A DNA stretch of 64,000 nucleotides from Lycocorax pyrrhopterus obiensis (GCA_014706295.1 JACSVZ010000016.1:9715168-9779167), one strand, 5' to 3'. Shown: positions 28,241 through 43,253, counted from the stretch's first letter. Notes: generated by a model from the letters alone, not told the origin. Program-made: numbers and translations.

Positions 28241-31200
28241 GTAAGGGCATTTATACAGGCAGCTGAATCTGAGGGACAAAGGGCAAGATGACCTCGAAGA
28301 TGAGTTTTGGGATAGGAAGAACTTTGCCTTGGAGTCAGGACCATACTGTAAATGATAATAACATGTGAGTCCCAGATTTCTTCTGCTTTCTTTGCCAAGC
28401 CTCTAAGCATGCTGCTTTATTTTTTATTCTTCTGTCACTCATAACGTTAAAGTGTCTTCCTTTGCACACATCTTTTGAGACATGGGCCTGATTTTTTCAG
28501 GGGGCATGCTCAGCACTCTGCAGGACAATCAGGGAAAGGATTTAGACATAAACCAAATGGACATACCCCTAACCACCAAAAACTTGAACATTTTAACCAC
28601 AAAAGGAGTTAGCATATATAAATGTAAAAAATCTTACTACACAAAGTCCTTGTTTCAAAATATAGCTGATAGCACAGCATTGAGCAAATTTACCAATAAA
28701 TCTCAGTATAAATCTCAGTATAACCATTCTGGTACCAAAGAAACGAGACAAAACAACTTCTACAGCCTACTAAAACACATGGCTTGATATTTGAGAGCAA
28801 ACCAAGACTTTTCAGCTATTGAGAAATGAGACATGCAATCTTTGGAGCCAAACTGATCACTGGTGAACAGTAAAAAGGTAATAATGTCCATATTTACTAA
28901 GCAATCTATTGGTATTTACCCCAGAAATTATGGCACACAAAAAAATTACTCCAAAAAAAACCAGCCTGGGAAATCTTGGTGTATCCCCTTCTATTGTTCT
29001 TCAAGGAATATAATGGAAACTAACACCAAAAAAATGAAAATATTAGGGCTTTTCTATGTTATTGGAAAAAAATACAGGAAAAATAATTACATAAAGAAAA
29101 TAAGTTAAACTCCATTCATTTATCCTTGTCACTTTTTCCTCTTACTGTCAATATTTCCAGAATTTCTGGAGTTAAACATAGAGAAGGAAAGGTTACTTTC
29201 TAGGGGAAGTAAAAACAGGAAAGGAAGGGGAAGTAATCTGACAAAAAAAGGATGATGTATCTTTATCTTTCTTCAGTCAAAATAAAATATCTCTTTTTCT
29301 TCTAATACTTCATAATAGTCTCCACCAGGTCAGTTCTAGTCTCAGCATACACCTAATTTCCATTAGCATTAATAATTGACGTGTGCTCACTTAAAAAGAG
29401 AAATACACTTTGGCAAATCTTAGAAGTGGACAACAGATTTAAATGAAGAGAACTTGGAGAGGCTTGGGGACAAGTGAAGCAGTGCATAACAAGTCGATAA
29501 AGGATAAAGAATTCTTAACATACTTGAAAAGATTTCACACCAGCAGTAGAAGGTCTAAGTAAACCATGCAAATGAATAGAAGAGGACTAGAAAATCTTTA
29601 TATAACAATCCATGGAGTAAATAGGGAAAATTGCATATCAAATTCCATTCTTGTATTAAAAAGAAGCAAATTAAAATAGCCTAGAAAACTTTAAAATATT
29701 TACAAGATAACTTATTCCATGAAGGTTAGGGAAAGAAAATGTTGCAATTATCAGACAAAAATAATGGTGAAAATCACAGTTCATGTCCTACGTAGTTTTT
29801 AGCCAGTCATCTACATTCTTTCTTTCCCAATTTGGTCCTCTGCATTGTAGCAGTGATTTTCTCAGATACACGTTTCAATGTACAGTCAGATACATCAACA
29901 TTAGCAAAAACCTTTAGGTCTATGGAAAAATAATAAATAAATGCAGATAATGATGAGCAGGAAACAACAATTAGTCAGCTGCATCCCTGTATAGTGTGGC
30001 TTTTTCCATGAAAAACACCTTGACCTACAGAGCAATCAGCTTCCATGGAGATATGAAAAGTTAAATTAACTGGGGATTTGTTCCACAGATTTTGAAGAGG
30101 TGATCACAGAGTCTTTCTTTACAGCTCAAGTCTCCTTGATTTTTAGCCATTTTTAACTGATTCCCTGCATGAGTCCCAGGAACAACAAATATTCTACAAT
30201 ACAGCGTGGAGATGCACAGTTTTCGCTTCACTTTTAGTGAGCTAAGAACCTTACCTCATATCAGAGCAGAACCCTCAACATTTTTAACAGATAAAGATAC
30301 CCTCAAAGCAGCAGTAGCTGCTGAATATTTTCTATCAGGATTCTTTGAGACCTATAACTACAGGACAAGTTTGTAGCACTGACCAAAAGGTTTTGATAAA
30401 ACCAATGTGTTGAACTTTAGTAACATTTAGAGTTTCACACCACAACTGATTAAACAAAGTGTTCCTCTGATTACATTTTCATAAAGATTAGGAATTAGAA
30501 ACTGAATTCAGAGCAGCCAAGATTTTTGAGCTTTCACAAAGTTTTCCCTAAGCAGATTGTGCAAAAGAGTTACAACATCAAATTCTTTAACTGAAACACT
30601 TTTCATTTCTTTCTTCTGTTCAATCCTCAAACAGAAGTATTTCGTTTGGGTCAATCAAAACATTTGCACTTCAGGTTTGAAAACATTTCAGTATTGAAGG
30701 TGTGGGGTTTTTCATTATTGTTTTTAACTGCTGTTAGCTTCAATTTCAAAGGCAACAGTGGTTCGAAACACTACACAGAGGTTTTCTTTTTTGTAAACTC
30801 TTTTCAATTTTCCAAAAGTTCACCCATCGTTGAAAAAAACAGGATGGCTTTGCCATTCCTCTGAAAACTGTTAAGCCAAGAAATGTCCATCCAATCACAT
30901 TAAGGACAGTCAGAACTTTCACACAGAACATCTTAAAATATTATAAAACACCAAGCAAAATACTGATAGATCTTTTTCTACAGCATTACAACCCACTTCC
31001 CTTCATATCCATTTAAGATAGTAGAAGCATGCCATAGATTGCATTTTCCCAATGACAAGCTGTACACAAGACTTAGCTGCTTTTGTTCTAAGACCAAGTC
31101 TTTTATAAGACCCCTATGCATGCACTGCTCCTCAACCTTTTCCTGGAGGCCGTCAGATTTAGGACTAAAAAGGTAATGAGCCAGACAACAGCACTCTCAA

Positions 31201-34200
31201 GTACTAAGGATGTACCTTTCCGTAAGTCTAAAAATTCAGTTCAAGTTTCAGAACCTAATATGTTCTACTCATCTTCTACCTCATCCTGAAAGCACCTAAT
31301 TTTCTTGTGAGCACTAACTGCCTCTATCCATGGTCCAAGCCTTGTAGTTTTGACACGGGTGAAACTGCATTCCTTTCTTATTTATCAGTATCACCACTTT
31401 CGACTTAAGAGTCCATATGCTCAGGCAGGATCCAGATGACAAATAGAAAACTTTTCTGCAAGAGAACTGACAATCTCATCTTTCCCCATCCTACAGCATG
31501 TCAAGACAAGGCTCTACTCACAGGACTTTCAGCTGTCCCAGGGCAGGGTGCTCTCAGGCCTTCCTGCTGGAACTTGGTTACACCAAGTGTTCAATCCACC
31601 CCATGTGAGTTATCAGCTGGAACATACAGCTTACTATCAAATATTTTAGCTGCAACCCCCTTTTTGTAACAAATTCATCACGTTTTCTCAACACAAAACT
31701 GCAAACACGAGTAAATCCTGAGTGTTCTTGATTCTAGATACAGGATTGGCATGGGCTCAAAGCCTAGGTTATATTATGTTCACATGGAGGAAGCAAGGGG
31801 CCATAACTAGTCTGCATTGTTTGCTAAGGAGTGGATGCTTTATGAAAACCGTGTTCTCTTATCAAAAGGCATTCCTGTTACAATGGAGTTTGTCCCTGCA
31901 AGCAAGGATATGATATGCAGGCATTTAGAAATAGTTAAGAAGTATCCCTTAACTAGTCTCCAAGGAAAAGAGAGCTGGCTCAGGAAAGTGCAATATTGCC
32001 ACTACTCAACCACCCCCGGAGAAATGTTGTTACAGACTCATTTACCATTAATCAGAAGAATGAGTTCAGACAGGACATCCAGGCTTGTCACAGGCCTCTC
32101 AACATCATTAAAGAGCAGGGACAGGCAGCAAACTGCTGTCCTAATCACAATAGAAAACTACTAGATTTCCTTCACCAGCTCACGCAGGGTTTGCCAGAGG
32201 TATCATACCACTTTTAATGCTGCAGCAGAATAGAGGAGTTGTCCATGTAGATTTGAAAGCCTTGTTTCTTCTAACCAAAACAATCAGGAAATGCACTTAA
32301 GAAAACTCTCTTTCTCTTGCCTTGCAAAAATATGTACCCATACATGACTTCTGCAGCAAATGAAGTTTTCATGGCTGCTTAGTGCTGTGCACAGATTTCA
32401 TTTCAGAGATTAACCAAAATGACAGCCCTGCGCCCCCCACCAGAACTTCAGTGGACACCACTGGGAGTGTCTCTTCAGTTTTTCAAAATAGTTCCACAGT
32501 TCCTTCTATGAGAGTTATGCTATTTGTAGCTTTGAAGGCAGAGGCATGGGTGATGAAATTTCACCCCCTATAACAGACCAAATACCAGTAAAGAATTTTA
32601 CATATACAGTATTACCAGCTGACCAAGTGCACAACATCCTTGTGTGCTTTGACTTTACACCAAGATACCAGAAGTCGTAAGAACACGCTGGGTAAAAATG
32701 CACTGATGGATTGAAAACTGACCTTAAAAAAAATGCAATCCAGGTTCTGAATCTAAGGGACATTTACACAGTTAATTTCAGAAAACAGGTGGGGACTCTC
32801 CTCCTTCTGCTTCTACATATGCTACAGGTCTATTAATACTTCTGAAACAAACCGCAGCAAACACATTATCTATCAAGCTCCTATATATACACACCTAAGG
32901 CTTTGTTAGCCAGTCACTCACCACATCCTTTCTAGCCTGATGTACGACTTTCTGGTCTTCTCTGGATTAGGTGTCATGGATCAAGCTGTTAGCTGGGAAT
33001 CTATTTGGAACATTCAGAGATTTCCCAGTTATCTCAAAAGAGCTTAGCTCTGCTGCTACTTTTCCATGGAGACCAGACTCCAAAAACCAGGCACAATTCA
33101 GGATATCCAGTCCTTACTGCACCCTCCTGTTCATAGAGCCAATTCTCAGAATGTTTTTTCCTAATTTCTAGAGGCCTTTTCCCCATGTTTTTTCCCAGAT
33201 ACTTCCCTCCACATGCCTTCCTTAGCACCACAGCTATACCTGAGAGTCTCCTCCTCAGTATATCAGCAAAGTAAAATTCATACTGATTTTTGCAACACCC
33301 ACCTATTTCCTGCAGAGCTAGGTACAGCTCTGAGGTCTGATAGTCAGCTTGGATCTACATGTTTGAGAAACTGTCAAGGGCCCTGTGCATGTCAGCCACC
33401 ACAGATGGAAGGAGTAGCAAAAAAGGGCATCACAACTGATTGAAACATTTAGTTCTGTATGCATAAACTTACCATGCAGGCCAAAACTCCACCCAGGGCT
33501 CCTCACACAGATGAACTGCGTGCAGGTGCATTCACGAGGCCTGCAAACTGCAGAGCATAAGTCACCACTGCCTGGGGGGCATCCTATGCTTATGCAGAGT
33601 TCCCAGTGGAAATCAAGGTAGTAGCAGTTAATTGCTATGTGTATTTTATAGGAAGCCAGGATAATTTTTCTCTGGGTAACAGATGGTGCACTTTGCTATG
33701 ACATGGTAGCTAGACTGCCACAGATCTCACTCCAGTCTCAGGCAGGTGTGTTGGGAAAATGGGGACAGTGGGAGATGTGAGTTTGTATTTGACACAAATG
33801 TGTCATTTGTGGGTTTTAGGCATGCCTGTTATCCAAAGATGATCTACAGACCTTCCGAGGGTCATCACCTCCAGTTGTCTTCAGACACCACATCTTAGGA
33901 CTCTTCTCACAAAAACAGAAATTTACCTTTCATGGACAATCACATTTTCTTCCCCCATAAAAGTGCTCAAGCATGCATAGAAATATTTTTCCTCATTTGC
34001 AGCCTAATGCATTTATGATCAGTCCATATACTTGTTCCTGTGCCAGTGCTGCCTTTCGGATTAAGTACTTCCTCGTTGTCTCTGGTTCTATGGCAAGTTG
34101 CAGTGGTGACTTATTCTCTTGTTACAAGGAGGTGGATAGTACTGAAGATAATTAATACCTTAACACAGAACCAAGCTCTTCTAATATGCATTTAAAATAA

Positions 34201-35605
34201 TCATTTTCCATTGAACTGTGGAAAGGGAAAACTGGAAATTTTGCAAACCTCAAAATTAAAATTAAATTATTAGCTGTGAAAAGTCATAAAAGGGAGAGGA
34301 AAATGAAGCTGTAAAGGAGAGCAGTATTTTTTTTCAGAAAGTATTTCATTAAGTATCTTTAGGCTCAGTTTTCTGGCACTGCGGTCTCTGTGCCAATGCT
34401 CATTATTAATTCCATTTTTCTATGTTTAAATTCAGTTAATTGATTTGGTTTGAGATTAGCCCCAAGTGCACTCAGAGACACACCGTGCAGAAAAGCTACA
34501 GACAGGATGGACCAGCCCAATCATCACAGCCACATTCTCAACACATTGCCTGTTCGGTCAGCTCACAAGACCATGAACCAGATGTGGACTGGCTCTGGAT
34601 AAGTGATGATTATGTTCTGATGCTGATTCCAGCTCTGGTATCAATTCCCAGCCCCAGTAAGCCACAGAGGGGCTCTGCAGCAGGCCTGCTCCAAGTTCAG
34701 TTCATGGAATACAGATTTCACCCCCCCATCTCCTTCTTTATGCCATTCAAAGAGAAGTGTCTCACTGTGTGTTCATCTTTTCTTCCTACCATACCATTAA
34801 TGCTACCCTGGTTTAACTAAGTACAGGAACTTGTTCACTGTTTTGACAGCACAAGTGCCACCTCCTAATGAATGCACACATCTCTGTATACTGATATAAA
34901 GTGTCATCTTCATGTACTGCATTTCATCAGTTCTTCTTTAAATAACTAGAAGTTACCTAAACAAATCCAATTAGTTGATTTGTTCTTCTAAGGCTAATTT
35001 ATTGCCACCAAGAAATAGTAGTTAAACTCTTCTTGGAACCTCAGATCATAGATACTTCAGCTCTTCACAGTGGCAGATGGCAGTTGTCATAAATAGTAAA
35101 TATTTCTAGTGTAGGAGAGATTTTTCACATGACAGGTACATCGAGATCCCATGCAAATTACAAGGCCTAATATACCTCATCCAAAGTGAGCGGGATAAAT
35201 ATCGAGAAGACATGTCAGAGCCAAACTTCAGTATATGAAGGTCAGAATATGGCATTAGAGCATGAAAGAGCTAAGTTTCTTCCCTTGCCTTTTTCCCAAG
35301 GGTCTGGTCACAGTACTTTAAAAATTACTTGAATAAAATCCACTCTTACTCAAACTTTTCATTTTAATGGAACTTTATATTTGCACTTCCTTATGTAGCA
35401 CTACTGAAAAAAAACTGTAAAGTGTATGTCACCAAACTTGATTTATACTCTGGCAATTACTGAACAAAACAATAATGCAGCCTAAGTGATATTGGCCTTT
35501 ACGTTCACTTTACAGTTAAAAGTACAACTTGCCCACAAAAAATACAAAGAAGGCTTGAAAACCCTATTTGAACACCTAAGTCTGTGCTCACAAAGAGTGA
35601 TTTAC
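28241..35605. other. Noncoding DNA, no gene recognised
   Basis: Plain AT-rich DNA, especially 28480-30100, where lysine-, asparagine- and isoleucine-rich short frames are produced by A-rich composition. A 12-bp exact tandem duplication lies at 28698-28721. The longest frames (28482-28787 plus, 34440-34820 plus) show no domain. No named repeat was recognised. Confidence 0.55.
28698..28721. repeat. 12-bp tandem duplication
   Basis: Two exact copies of AAATCTCAGTAT side by side. It is a small local duplication, probably from replication slippage. Confidence 0.85.
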
Positions 35606-35655
35606 CTGCAATGGACACTGTGTATCTGCCTCTAGAAATCCTGTGAGCCCTCCGC
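35606..35655 (-). other. Candidate 50-bp microexon, minus strand (unconfirmed)
   Basis: Read on the minus strand, a pyrimidine-rich tract (TCCTCTTTTTTTCTGCTCC) runs into CCAAACAG, then a 50-bp segment, then a donor GCAG/GTAAATC. One frame is open across the segment and beyond it on both sides (1 + 16 codons + 1 base) and encodes a basic peptide including RRAHRISRGRYTVSIA. The other two frames are less favourable; one has an internal TAG. The peptide looks protein-like, but I could not assign it to a family. It may be a small coding exon of a large gene running leftward, or a chance pairing of splice-like sites. Confidence 0.22.
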
Positions 35656-37152
35656 CTGTTTGGGAGGTAGCAGTCAAGGAGCAGAAAAAAAGAGGACACA
35701 ACAAAGGCAACAAATCAAACATGGCATGAAAAGAGATTGACTGAAAACTTAAATCAACAGTGCAACAAAATATCTCACCAGTGCATACTTCACTTCCTTA
35801 GAGCAACGAGCAAGAGTACTACAATAAGAAAGAAGTGCTCTATTATTTAGTCCTCCAGTTTACAGCTGAAGTCACATTCACAACACATTCTTCCAGTACA
35901 TGAAGAGTTCAAATCAAAAGCTATGGCTGAACAGCACATTGCAAACTGATGGGAAGTGCAGCCAAGACTGCAGGTTCACCAGAAAGCATTGGGGAGCACC
36001 TCTGGCTCTGCACTGCAGGAGAACGTGGTGATCAGAGCAGGAAGCTGAAGACTTTCTCATTGCCCAGCCTGTAGAGGATGTTTGCATCTGAGTTGCACCT
36101 CTGAAGCCACCAGACTTGCACCTCAAGAAGGCAACTTTAATGCAGAAGCATCTTGTAGGTGTTTTTCTGTTTTAACCTTGTGTAGAAAGAGCCTGGAACA
36201 CCAGCTTTTAGATAGATAAAGGCGAGGAAGGGAAATCCCACCTTTAGAACCCTCTGAAGACCTTATTTGCAGCAACACTGCATCACAGGTTCATGGCTTT
36301 TATCCATTTACTTATTAGCATTATATTTTCCCCCAGACATACTGACTATGATAAAACTGCATCCTAAACCTTACTTAACTGAGATCAAGCATATCATGAA
36401 CATCATGACGTAAGAAATGCTGTTGCTTAATACTGAGAACCGATTTTCATTGCCTTTGAACAGCGGGAACAGTTTTTCTTCCATTGGATCAGCACACATT
36501 GATGGACATGAGGGTTTTGGTGTTGTTGGGTTTTTTTGGTGTCAGGGTTTTGTATTGGTTTCTTCTTCAAAATCTATACACAGCTTGGAACTCTATTTGG
36601 TTTAGTGCACTCCAACGCTCAAAGAAAAATACAAAGGAAATTCGATGGAAAAAAATTCTTACAAGCTTTAAGCTTATTTTTCATATGCACCTGTTCAGGT
36701 GCATTGCTCCAGAAATGGAGTAGGGAAAGAATAAGAAATAGAAAAGTCATTTGCAGAATTCTAATTCACCTATGAGGATGATCCTATTAATCAGCTTTCA
36801 TATTGTTCCCAGTGACCTTTTTCTTCCTGTCACATTATTATTACCCTCCTGCTGGTTTATAAATCTTCCTTCCTGCATCACTGAATAAGAAGGTTAGTTT
36901 AGAACAGGCCATGACCCGAAGTACATGAGAGACAAGTGCTGACTAACGATTAATTTTCTCTGAATCATGTTAACATTACTCTCCAGACCCCATCACTTCA
37001 GCTTGCAGTGACTGCAAACACGACTGCTAAAAACACTGGAGTGTAAAGTCAGGACTTTTGCAATAGCAGTCTTTCTTAAACCTAAACAGCACACACTTCC
37101 CTTTCCATTGGTGCCATAAAGGTGTTTCCTGGCAGACCTGTCAACAAGACTA

Positions 37153-37181
37153 CAACTATTCCTATGTCAACTATTCCTATG
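37153..37181. repeat. 15-bp tandem duplication
   Basis: Two copies of CAACTATTCCTATGT in tandem, the second differing at its last base. Probably slippage. Confidence 0.8.
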
Positions 37182-39175
37182 AATATGAGCTTGAATAAGT
37201 TCTGAAAACTAAAACAAAAATATCTTGCTAAGAGGGAAGAGACAAATTTTTATTTCCTCTAGCTTTACAATATGTTTAACTGTGGAGGGAAATATTTTTT
37301 TTTCCAGTATCAGGTGCTGAAATACCCCTGAACAGGACCAGCAATTAGTTTTTCTTGGGATACTTGTAACAGACTAAGCTGGAGATTCTACACAGGATTT
37401 CTTTCATGTCCTGCTGGACTACACTTACAACCTTTACATTGTAAGTTTTCAGCATCTGGACCAATTTTTCTTTGCAGAGGTGAGCAAAATATGTCTTCTA
37501 AAAGTGATAAACTCTTACTTTTGACTCACAACAGAGGTATTACAAATCCAAGTGCTTAAGGTTATGACTGGATTTGGATTGACTATTTCCAGTGCCTCAA
37601 GTCCCTTGGAGGTACAGTAACTCAGAAAATCTAGTAAATAAGAAGTTTACCCTTCATAATTGAGACTTCTGTTACTTTAATGGTTTGGCTGATTTTGTCT
37701 GGGTCTTCTTCCTTCCCTAGCTTTGTAGCCAGATGTACAACACTTTAATTAGGAAGTGCAACAACTAAAAATAAAATGGAAAGAAGAATGAAGAATCTTG
37801 ACTTAGAGACCACATAGACCTCTATTCCATGGGGTCCATTTTCATACAGAAAAATTTGGTAGATTAGAAGGTATTATTGTTTTCAAGATTACATCATGTG
37901 TTTTAAATGGGCATCACTGACAGAATAAAGGACCAGAGATTGTGAGGAAAAGTGCCAGCATGGGATCTTCAGATTCCAAATAAACTTGAAAAAAGGGTTT
38001 CAACAATGCAATGAGATTAAGTTGCCATTCCCATTATTTCCTAATGGTCACATTTCTAACAACAGACCTAGAAGCCCAAGCCTGACAAACATTTTTCCCT
38101 GACCAAATGCACTTCAGACAGCCTAATTAGACTGAGTAGGATAAACTGCCTATCAATAACTTGCATGTTTCTGCGTTCTCTGAACCATGTGCAGAGTGCT
38201 GTAGCAGAATGGATATTTGGGGGGTGTGACTCGACTAAACCTGCTGCAAAAGCATTTGCCTCTAAGCAAACTCAATATGAATGCTTGCCTCCCTGAGGTG
38301 CATCTGTTCCTCACATTAGCCTTTTCTTTATCACTTGCCAGCCTCTCTGACATGAGCTCAAGCACTGATCCCACGCCAGGGCACTGAGTGGCTGCAGCAC
38401 AAAGCCTGTGCCAGAACTCCCACGCCAGAGTAGCACCGTCTGTGCTCAGGCTTTTCCTTATTTCTCAATTACGTTATCCAAGTGAGCACACACTACCTTG
38501 TCCTACAGAGATTCACGATTCCAAGAGATGTCTCTAAAAAAAAGTATAAGGTTAGATAGGTGATCAATTACACCTTCCAGAGTGATGTTCCATGAATGCA
38601 AATAACTAAAGTATGAATAAAACCTCTAACATTTCACATCAGTGGTGTAAGTCTGTGACACTGCAATGCAGCTATAAGGATGTGTCAAGGTGTGTATGCA
38701 AAGGGCTAGAACTGGTAACAGCAATCAATGCCTCCATGTCAGTTGTCACCAATTACCTTTCAGACCCTAGTCCAAAATTCAATCAAGTCTGCCACACAGG
38801 GCACCTACAATCCCTAAACTATGTATGGAAAAAGTGAGAAAACGACAAAATAATCCCCTGCACTAATTAGGGTACAAGTGTTCCTTTCAAAAGCTGATGC
38901 ACCTGACTCTAGACTATAAAGGAAACAATTGTCTTTTACCAGGATCCTCAGACTGAAGATTTGCTCTTAGGTGCTCACATCAGTCCTTACAGATAATTCA
39001 TAAGGAAATTGTGGCCCTATTTAAAAACAGTCTTCTGCCTTTGGAAGAAGTCATGCCTCCTTTATTCAGAACCTTCTTTCTGCCACTGACTTCTGCCATT
39101 TGATTCAGCAAGGAGGGAGAAATCCATATTTGCTACGTCACAACTGAGTGCTCAGGCCAACAGGTTTTAAATGAA

Positions 39176-39199
39176 GATGCACATGCAGACGCACATGCA
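39176..39199. repeat. 12-bp tandem duplication
   Basis: GATGCACATGCA followed by GACGCACATGCA, two units differing by one transition. A short imperfect tandem repeat. Confidence 0.75.
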
Positions 39200-42100
39200 C
39201 TGAAGGGCCCATAAAATGGATCACAATGTTGAAAGTCGTGACTCCTGAGCCAGGCTGGGGTAGCTCTGGGCAAGCAAAAGGGAAAACAATTTAAGAATAT
39301 TAGAAATGTTAAAATCTCCCTTACTATCTCTGTTACTAAGAGATCTTGATGATTATCAGACATCTTCCTTGTAATCCCACTAATGTCATCAGACAGCAAA
39401 CACATGTGAATCCCAAACTGACTGGAACTGCATATAGTTTTCAAATTTCAGGGCTGCTGTTGTTAAACACCCACATCTCTGTTTAGTCACTGAAGTAAAA
39501 CATATGTTAAGTAGCTGTTCATTTGGAGACCCCATTACATTTGCTGTGAACTGACACTGCTGCTTACCTCTGAAAATCAGATTAGTTGGTTAGACTCAGA
39601 CCTTGCAAATTAGCTGTGCAGATTTCAAAATGCCGCTCATCATTCTTCTCATCAGGTTCAGTCTTATTCCCACTGAGTTTCACGATAAATGGCTCAGAAT
39701 CAATTAACTCTATGATCCTGAACAACAGATGATATACCAGATCTTTTCAATCCTGTTATTTGATACAGAAACCTCTTACACAAACAAAGAACACTATCAC
39801 ATACAACAGAGCATGGCTGTGCATCTCTTGTTGCTTCTTAGCATTTAGCTTGTTAAACCTCAAAAGGCTTCATCCAGTTCAGAAACATGTACAAGCCAAT
39901 TATACAGACTCATACAGGAACATTTAAGTGAAAAATTACCTTACATCTGAACCATTTTTCAGAAAGCTGCCACTTTGCATTTCATGCAGAAATAAATGAG
40001 TATAGGTATGTGTTTGTATATCTTAATGAATAGAGATATATGTATAAATATATACACTTATATGTGAACACAAACATAAATACATGAACCATTACACCGC
40101 CAGAAGTAACAGAATTCTGACTACACATTACACCTATAAAAACACAGGGAAGCCCTTCTGATAGCAGCCATGGTACAATATTTTACATGTAACACCTTTA
40201 CAAAACCAAAGTGATGCTGTACCAGTGGTAATTTAATTAAATAGCAGTCAGATTCCAAACAAATTACAGCTATTTTAAAACATCATGAAACACAAGCATA
40301 ACTTTCAAGCTAAAAAATGCCCTCTTGTCTAAAAGAGATATGTAAAAATATTTTCTAGAAAAGGCCTTTTGATAAAGAAAAGCTCATATAGACTAGAAGT
40401 AACTACTGCTTCTTTAATTTTCTGCGCTCTCCTCTTGAGCTGTTGTACCTGGCTTACACTGCACATGCACAGATGGAGGCAGCTCCACTTCTGACCCTGG
40501 GAGCATCAAATCATTTTGAAACTATTCTTTTTCATCAGCTATTGATCAGCACCAGGGACTTGGGTTCATCCATACAACTGGTAACACACAAACTCTAGCA
40601 CAGAAGTATTTTCAGCTTCAGCTAAATCACAGAGTTCTCAGCCAGTGTCTGTTTTTATAGGCACTTCATACCCCTTTCTTAAATCTTCCAGCTGTGAAAA
40701 GGTAGCAAACAAACACTTTGACTGATAGAAAAATATTTTTTTCTGCAGCCTGTATTATGAAAAGAGATGTGTTTGGAAGCGTGTGCTTCTGTATCTGCTT
40801 GCATGAGATTGGGTCTCTGATAAAGAAGGAAGCATTTGGCATCACCCAAACAAACATTTGCCATGCACTTCCAGAAAATAAAACAACTCGGTTTCAGTGT
40901 GCATGTTCCTAGGGGTGGCAGGTACAATCCAACAGCCGTGGGGCTCAAGCTCGATAACAAATCCTGGCTCAAGTCACAGGGCTGTGTAAGCTGAGCGCTA
41001 CAATCTGGTTTAGCGACGCACGTTATCACCCAGGTGCAACCCACCCCCAGCTGATGCTGCCACATTTTGAGACACACACACTGAGGCTTTTTAAAGTCTC
41101 AGTATGAATTTTCTGGTGTCCATTAATCCACCCATTCCCTCTTCTCCACTACATCCCTGCTTCTTTGCCTTGGGAAGGGGTACTCGTACAGCGTGGGTGA
41201 GCAGTTTATAACTCAGTGAGCTCTTTGGTGCACTTTGTCACATCCACATAACCAGCTCTAGGGCACAATCCCCTGACTGGTGGCAACTGAAAAGCTCCTG
41301 CAGACTAAAGCAAACCTAGATCTAAACCTCCACCTTCAAGGAAGAATTTGCATGGCCAGCATGAGGTGGAGGCTATCTCCCCAGACTAACACCTGCTTTT
41401 GACATGGGTGACAACTCAACACATTTTTAAAAGAAAAGGTTTCTTAATGCAGTCTTCTATTATTTCCTGTTTATAATGAAAGTGTGTGTATGCACATCAT
41501 GTATCACGAATGGGAAAACCCTTTGGTGACACATAAGAAATCCTAAAAAAGTGAAATTAGATGATTAAACCTAAATTACCAAGAAGCAAAACACTAAAGA
41601 TAAATGTAACTAAAGCCAGGCCTAGCTCACTGGAGGCAGCTATTGTGCCTCCTGCTCAGCCCATCCAGTTTCCAGGAGGAACTGCAACCTTTCCTAACCG
41701 TGCAGGAAATAACACCTGAATTCTAGTCCAGGAGCAAACCTGCAGCATGATGACATTCTAGCCATCAGATTTTGTTCATTTCAGTCAGCCATACAGTCCT
41801 CTAAGAGCTTTTTGTTTGCATTTAATCCTTCCTTTTATTGCTATTTTCATAATAAGGAAAAGTTGGGATTGCTGACACTCCATAGCAGTTTCTCTGGGCT
41901 TAGCACATCAATGTAAACAACTTTTAGTTGTTCATTATTTACAGAGCAGATTTTACTCCAAGGGCCACAAAGTCACTCTAGGTTTTACTTGTCAGCATGT
42001 CACAATCAGGTCTCTGAGGATCATCAACATCTACCACAGAGCAGACTTAAAATTTATTACACACAGATCAATAGTACTCCCTGAATATATGCAACATTAA

Positions 42101-43253
42101 ATAGCATATTGAAGCCTGGGGGGTTTGTTTGTTGATTTTGTGAGGGGTTGTTTATTGCCTTGTGAGGGGTTTTTTTAAGACAGTGTATCACTTATTTTAA
42201 TTGCAAGGGGCATATGGCACATCTTTCCTAAAAAATTTTCAGATACCAATGTAAGTAAAAGATTATTCCAAGATGACTAGTATGGTTATTCTGGCAAATA
42301 GTATACTGCAAAAAATAGTTTTTAAATGCAAACTCAATTTAGCAAATTTTTCCAACTGTAAAAAAGGGAATACAAAATAAACCATCTAGGCTTTTTGTTT
42401 CAAATGACCTTTCTAAAGAAAAAAAAAATTTAAAAGGGCAAAGCAATAGGAAGATGGAATGAAACATTTAGTTTCATGACAAATTGAATGTTTCAAGTCA
42501 ACCCAGAAACATTTCCAGGCCAGAAACCAAACAAATATCCTGTAATTCCATAAAGCTTATGCATAATACCAAAATAGGTAAGGGTTATAAATATTAATAA
42601 ATTTCTAAAATGTGACACCATACTATCCTGCATCCATTATCTTGATTTACAAACTGTAAACCTGCATTTGTGTTCTATCCAGATTGTAATTTGGCTCAAG
42701 TCTAAGGCAACTTTCCATTGAAGCCTTTGAAAAGCTTATTATAGCATAACACAAAAAGGAGAGAGCCAAACCTGAGTTTCAGAAAATTATTTTTAAAGCA
42801 AAGTAAGACTAATGGTTTATGATGGCCTAAAAGAGAATTCTGACTCTGACTGCCTGTTATTGCTTTACTCTGAACTACAAGTGAGAAGTGTTACCACTAC
42901 CAGCTATTCATAAAGCAAAACAGGAACTCCTAATATTTAGCTGCAGAAGCTATCACTGCACTCAGAAAAGCTGTAACCATGGAAGGGTCTGAAACAGCAT
43001 CAAATCTACTCAAAACCTACGTGCTGCTGTCCAATACAAAGAGATGACAAATTCTGAGAATCTTTGAGGGAAAGCACCAAGGTGTCAGTAGTGGCTGGAA
43101 GACCCTGGAGTGAGTGAGGGACTGACTGAAGGCTCAGGATAGAGAATGGACAGCTGGGAGGTGTAAATATAGGAGGAAACATCTCGCCTTGTGCCTCTGA
43201 GAAGGAAGCCTTTATTTCACAATATTGAAGAAGCAAGCTCCTGTGATAACAGA

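Larger units (their letters stand above)
35656..43253. other. Noncoding DNA, no gene recognised
   Basis: AT-rich noncoding sequence. Two small tandem duplications occur (37153-37181 and 39176-39199). Around 40000-40090 is a loosely alternating AT/TATA patch. Around 42115-42180 is a GT-rich patch with repeated GTGAGGGGTT words. The longest frame is 40679-41077 minus (132 codons), without a recognisable domain. No named transposable element was recognised. Confidence 0.55.

Noticed and set aside
40679..41077. 132-codon frame, minus strand
   Set aside because: No domain, overlaps another frame on the same strand and one on the plus strand; treated as chance.
41710..41735. MIR-like word ACCTGAATTCTAGTCC
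   Set aside because: Only about 16 bases match; the sequence on either side departs from MIR.
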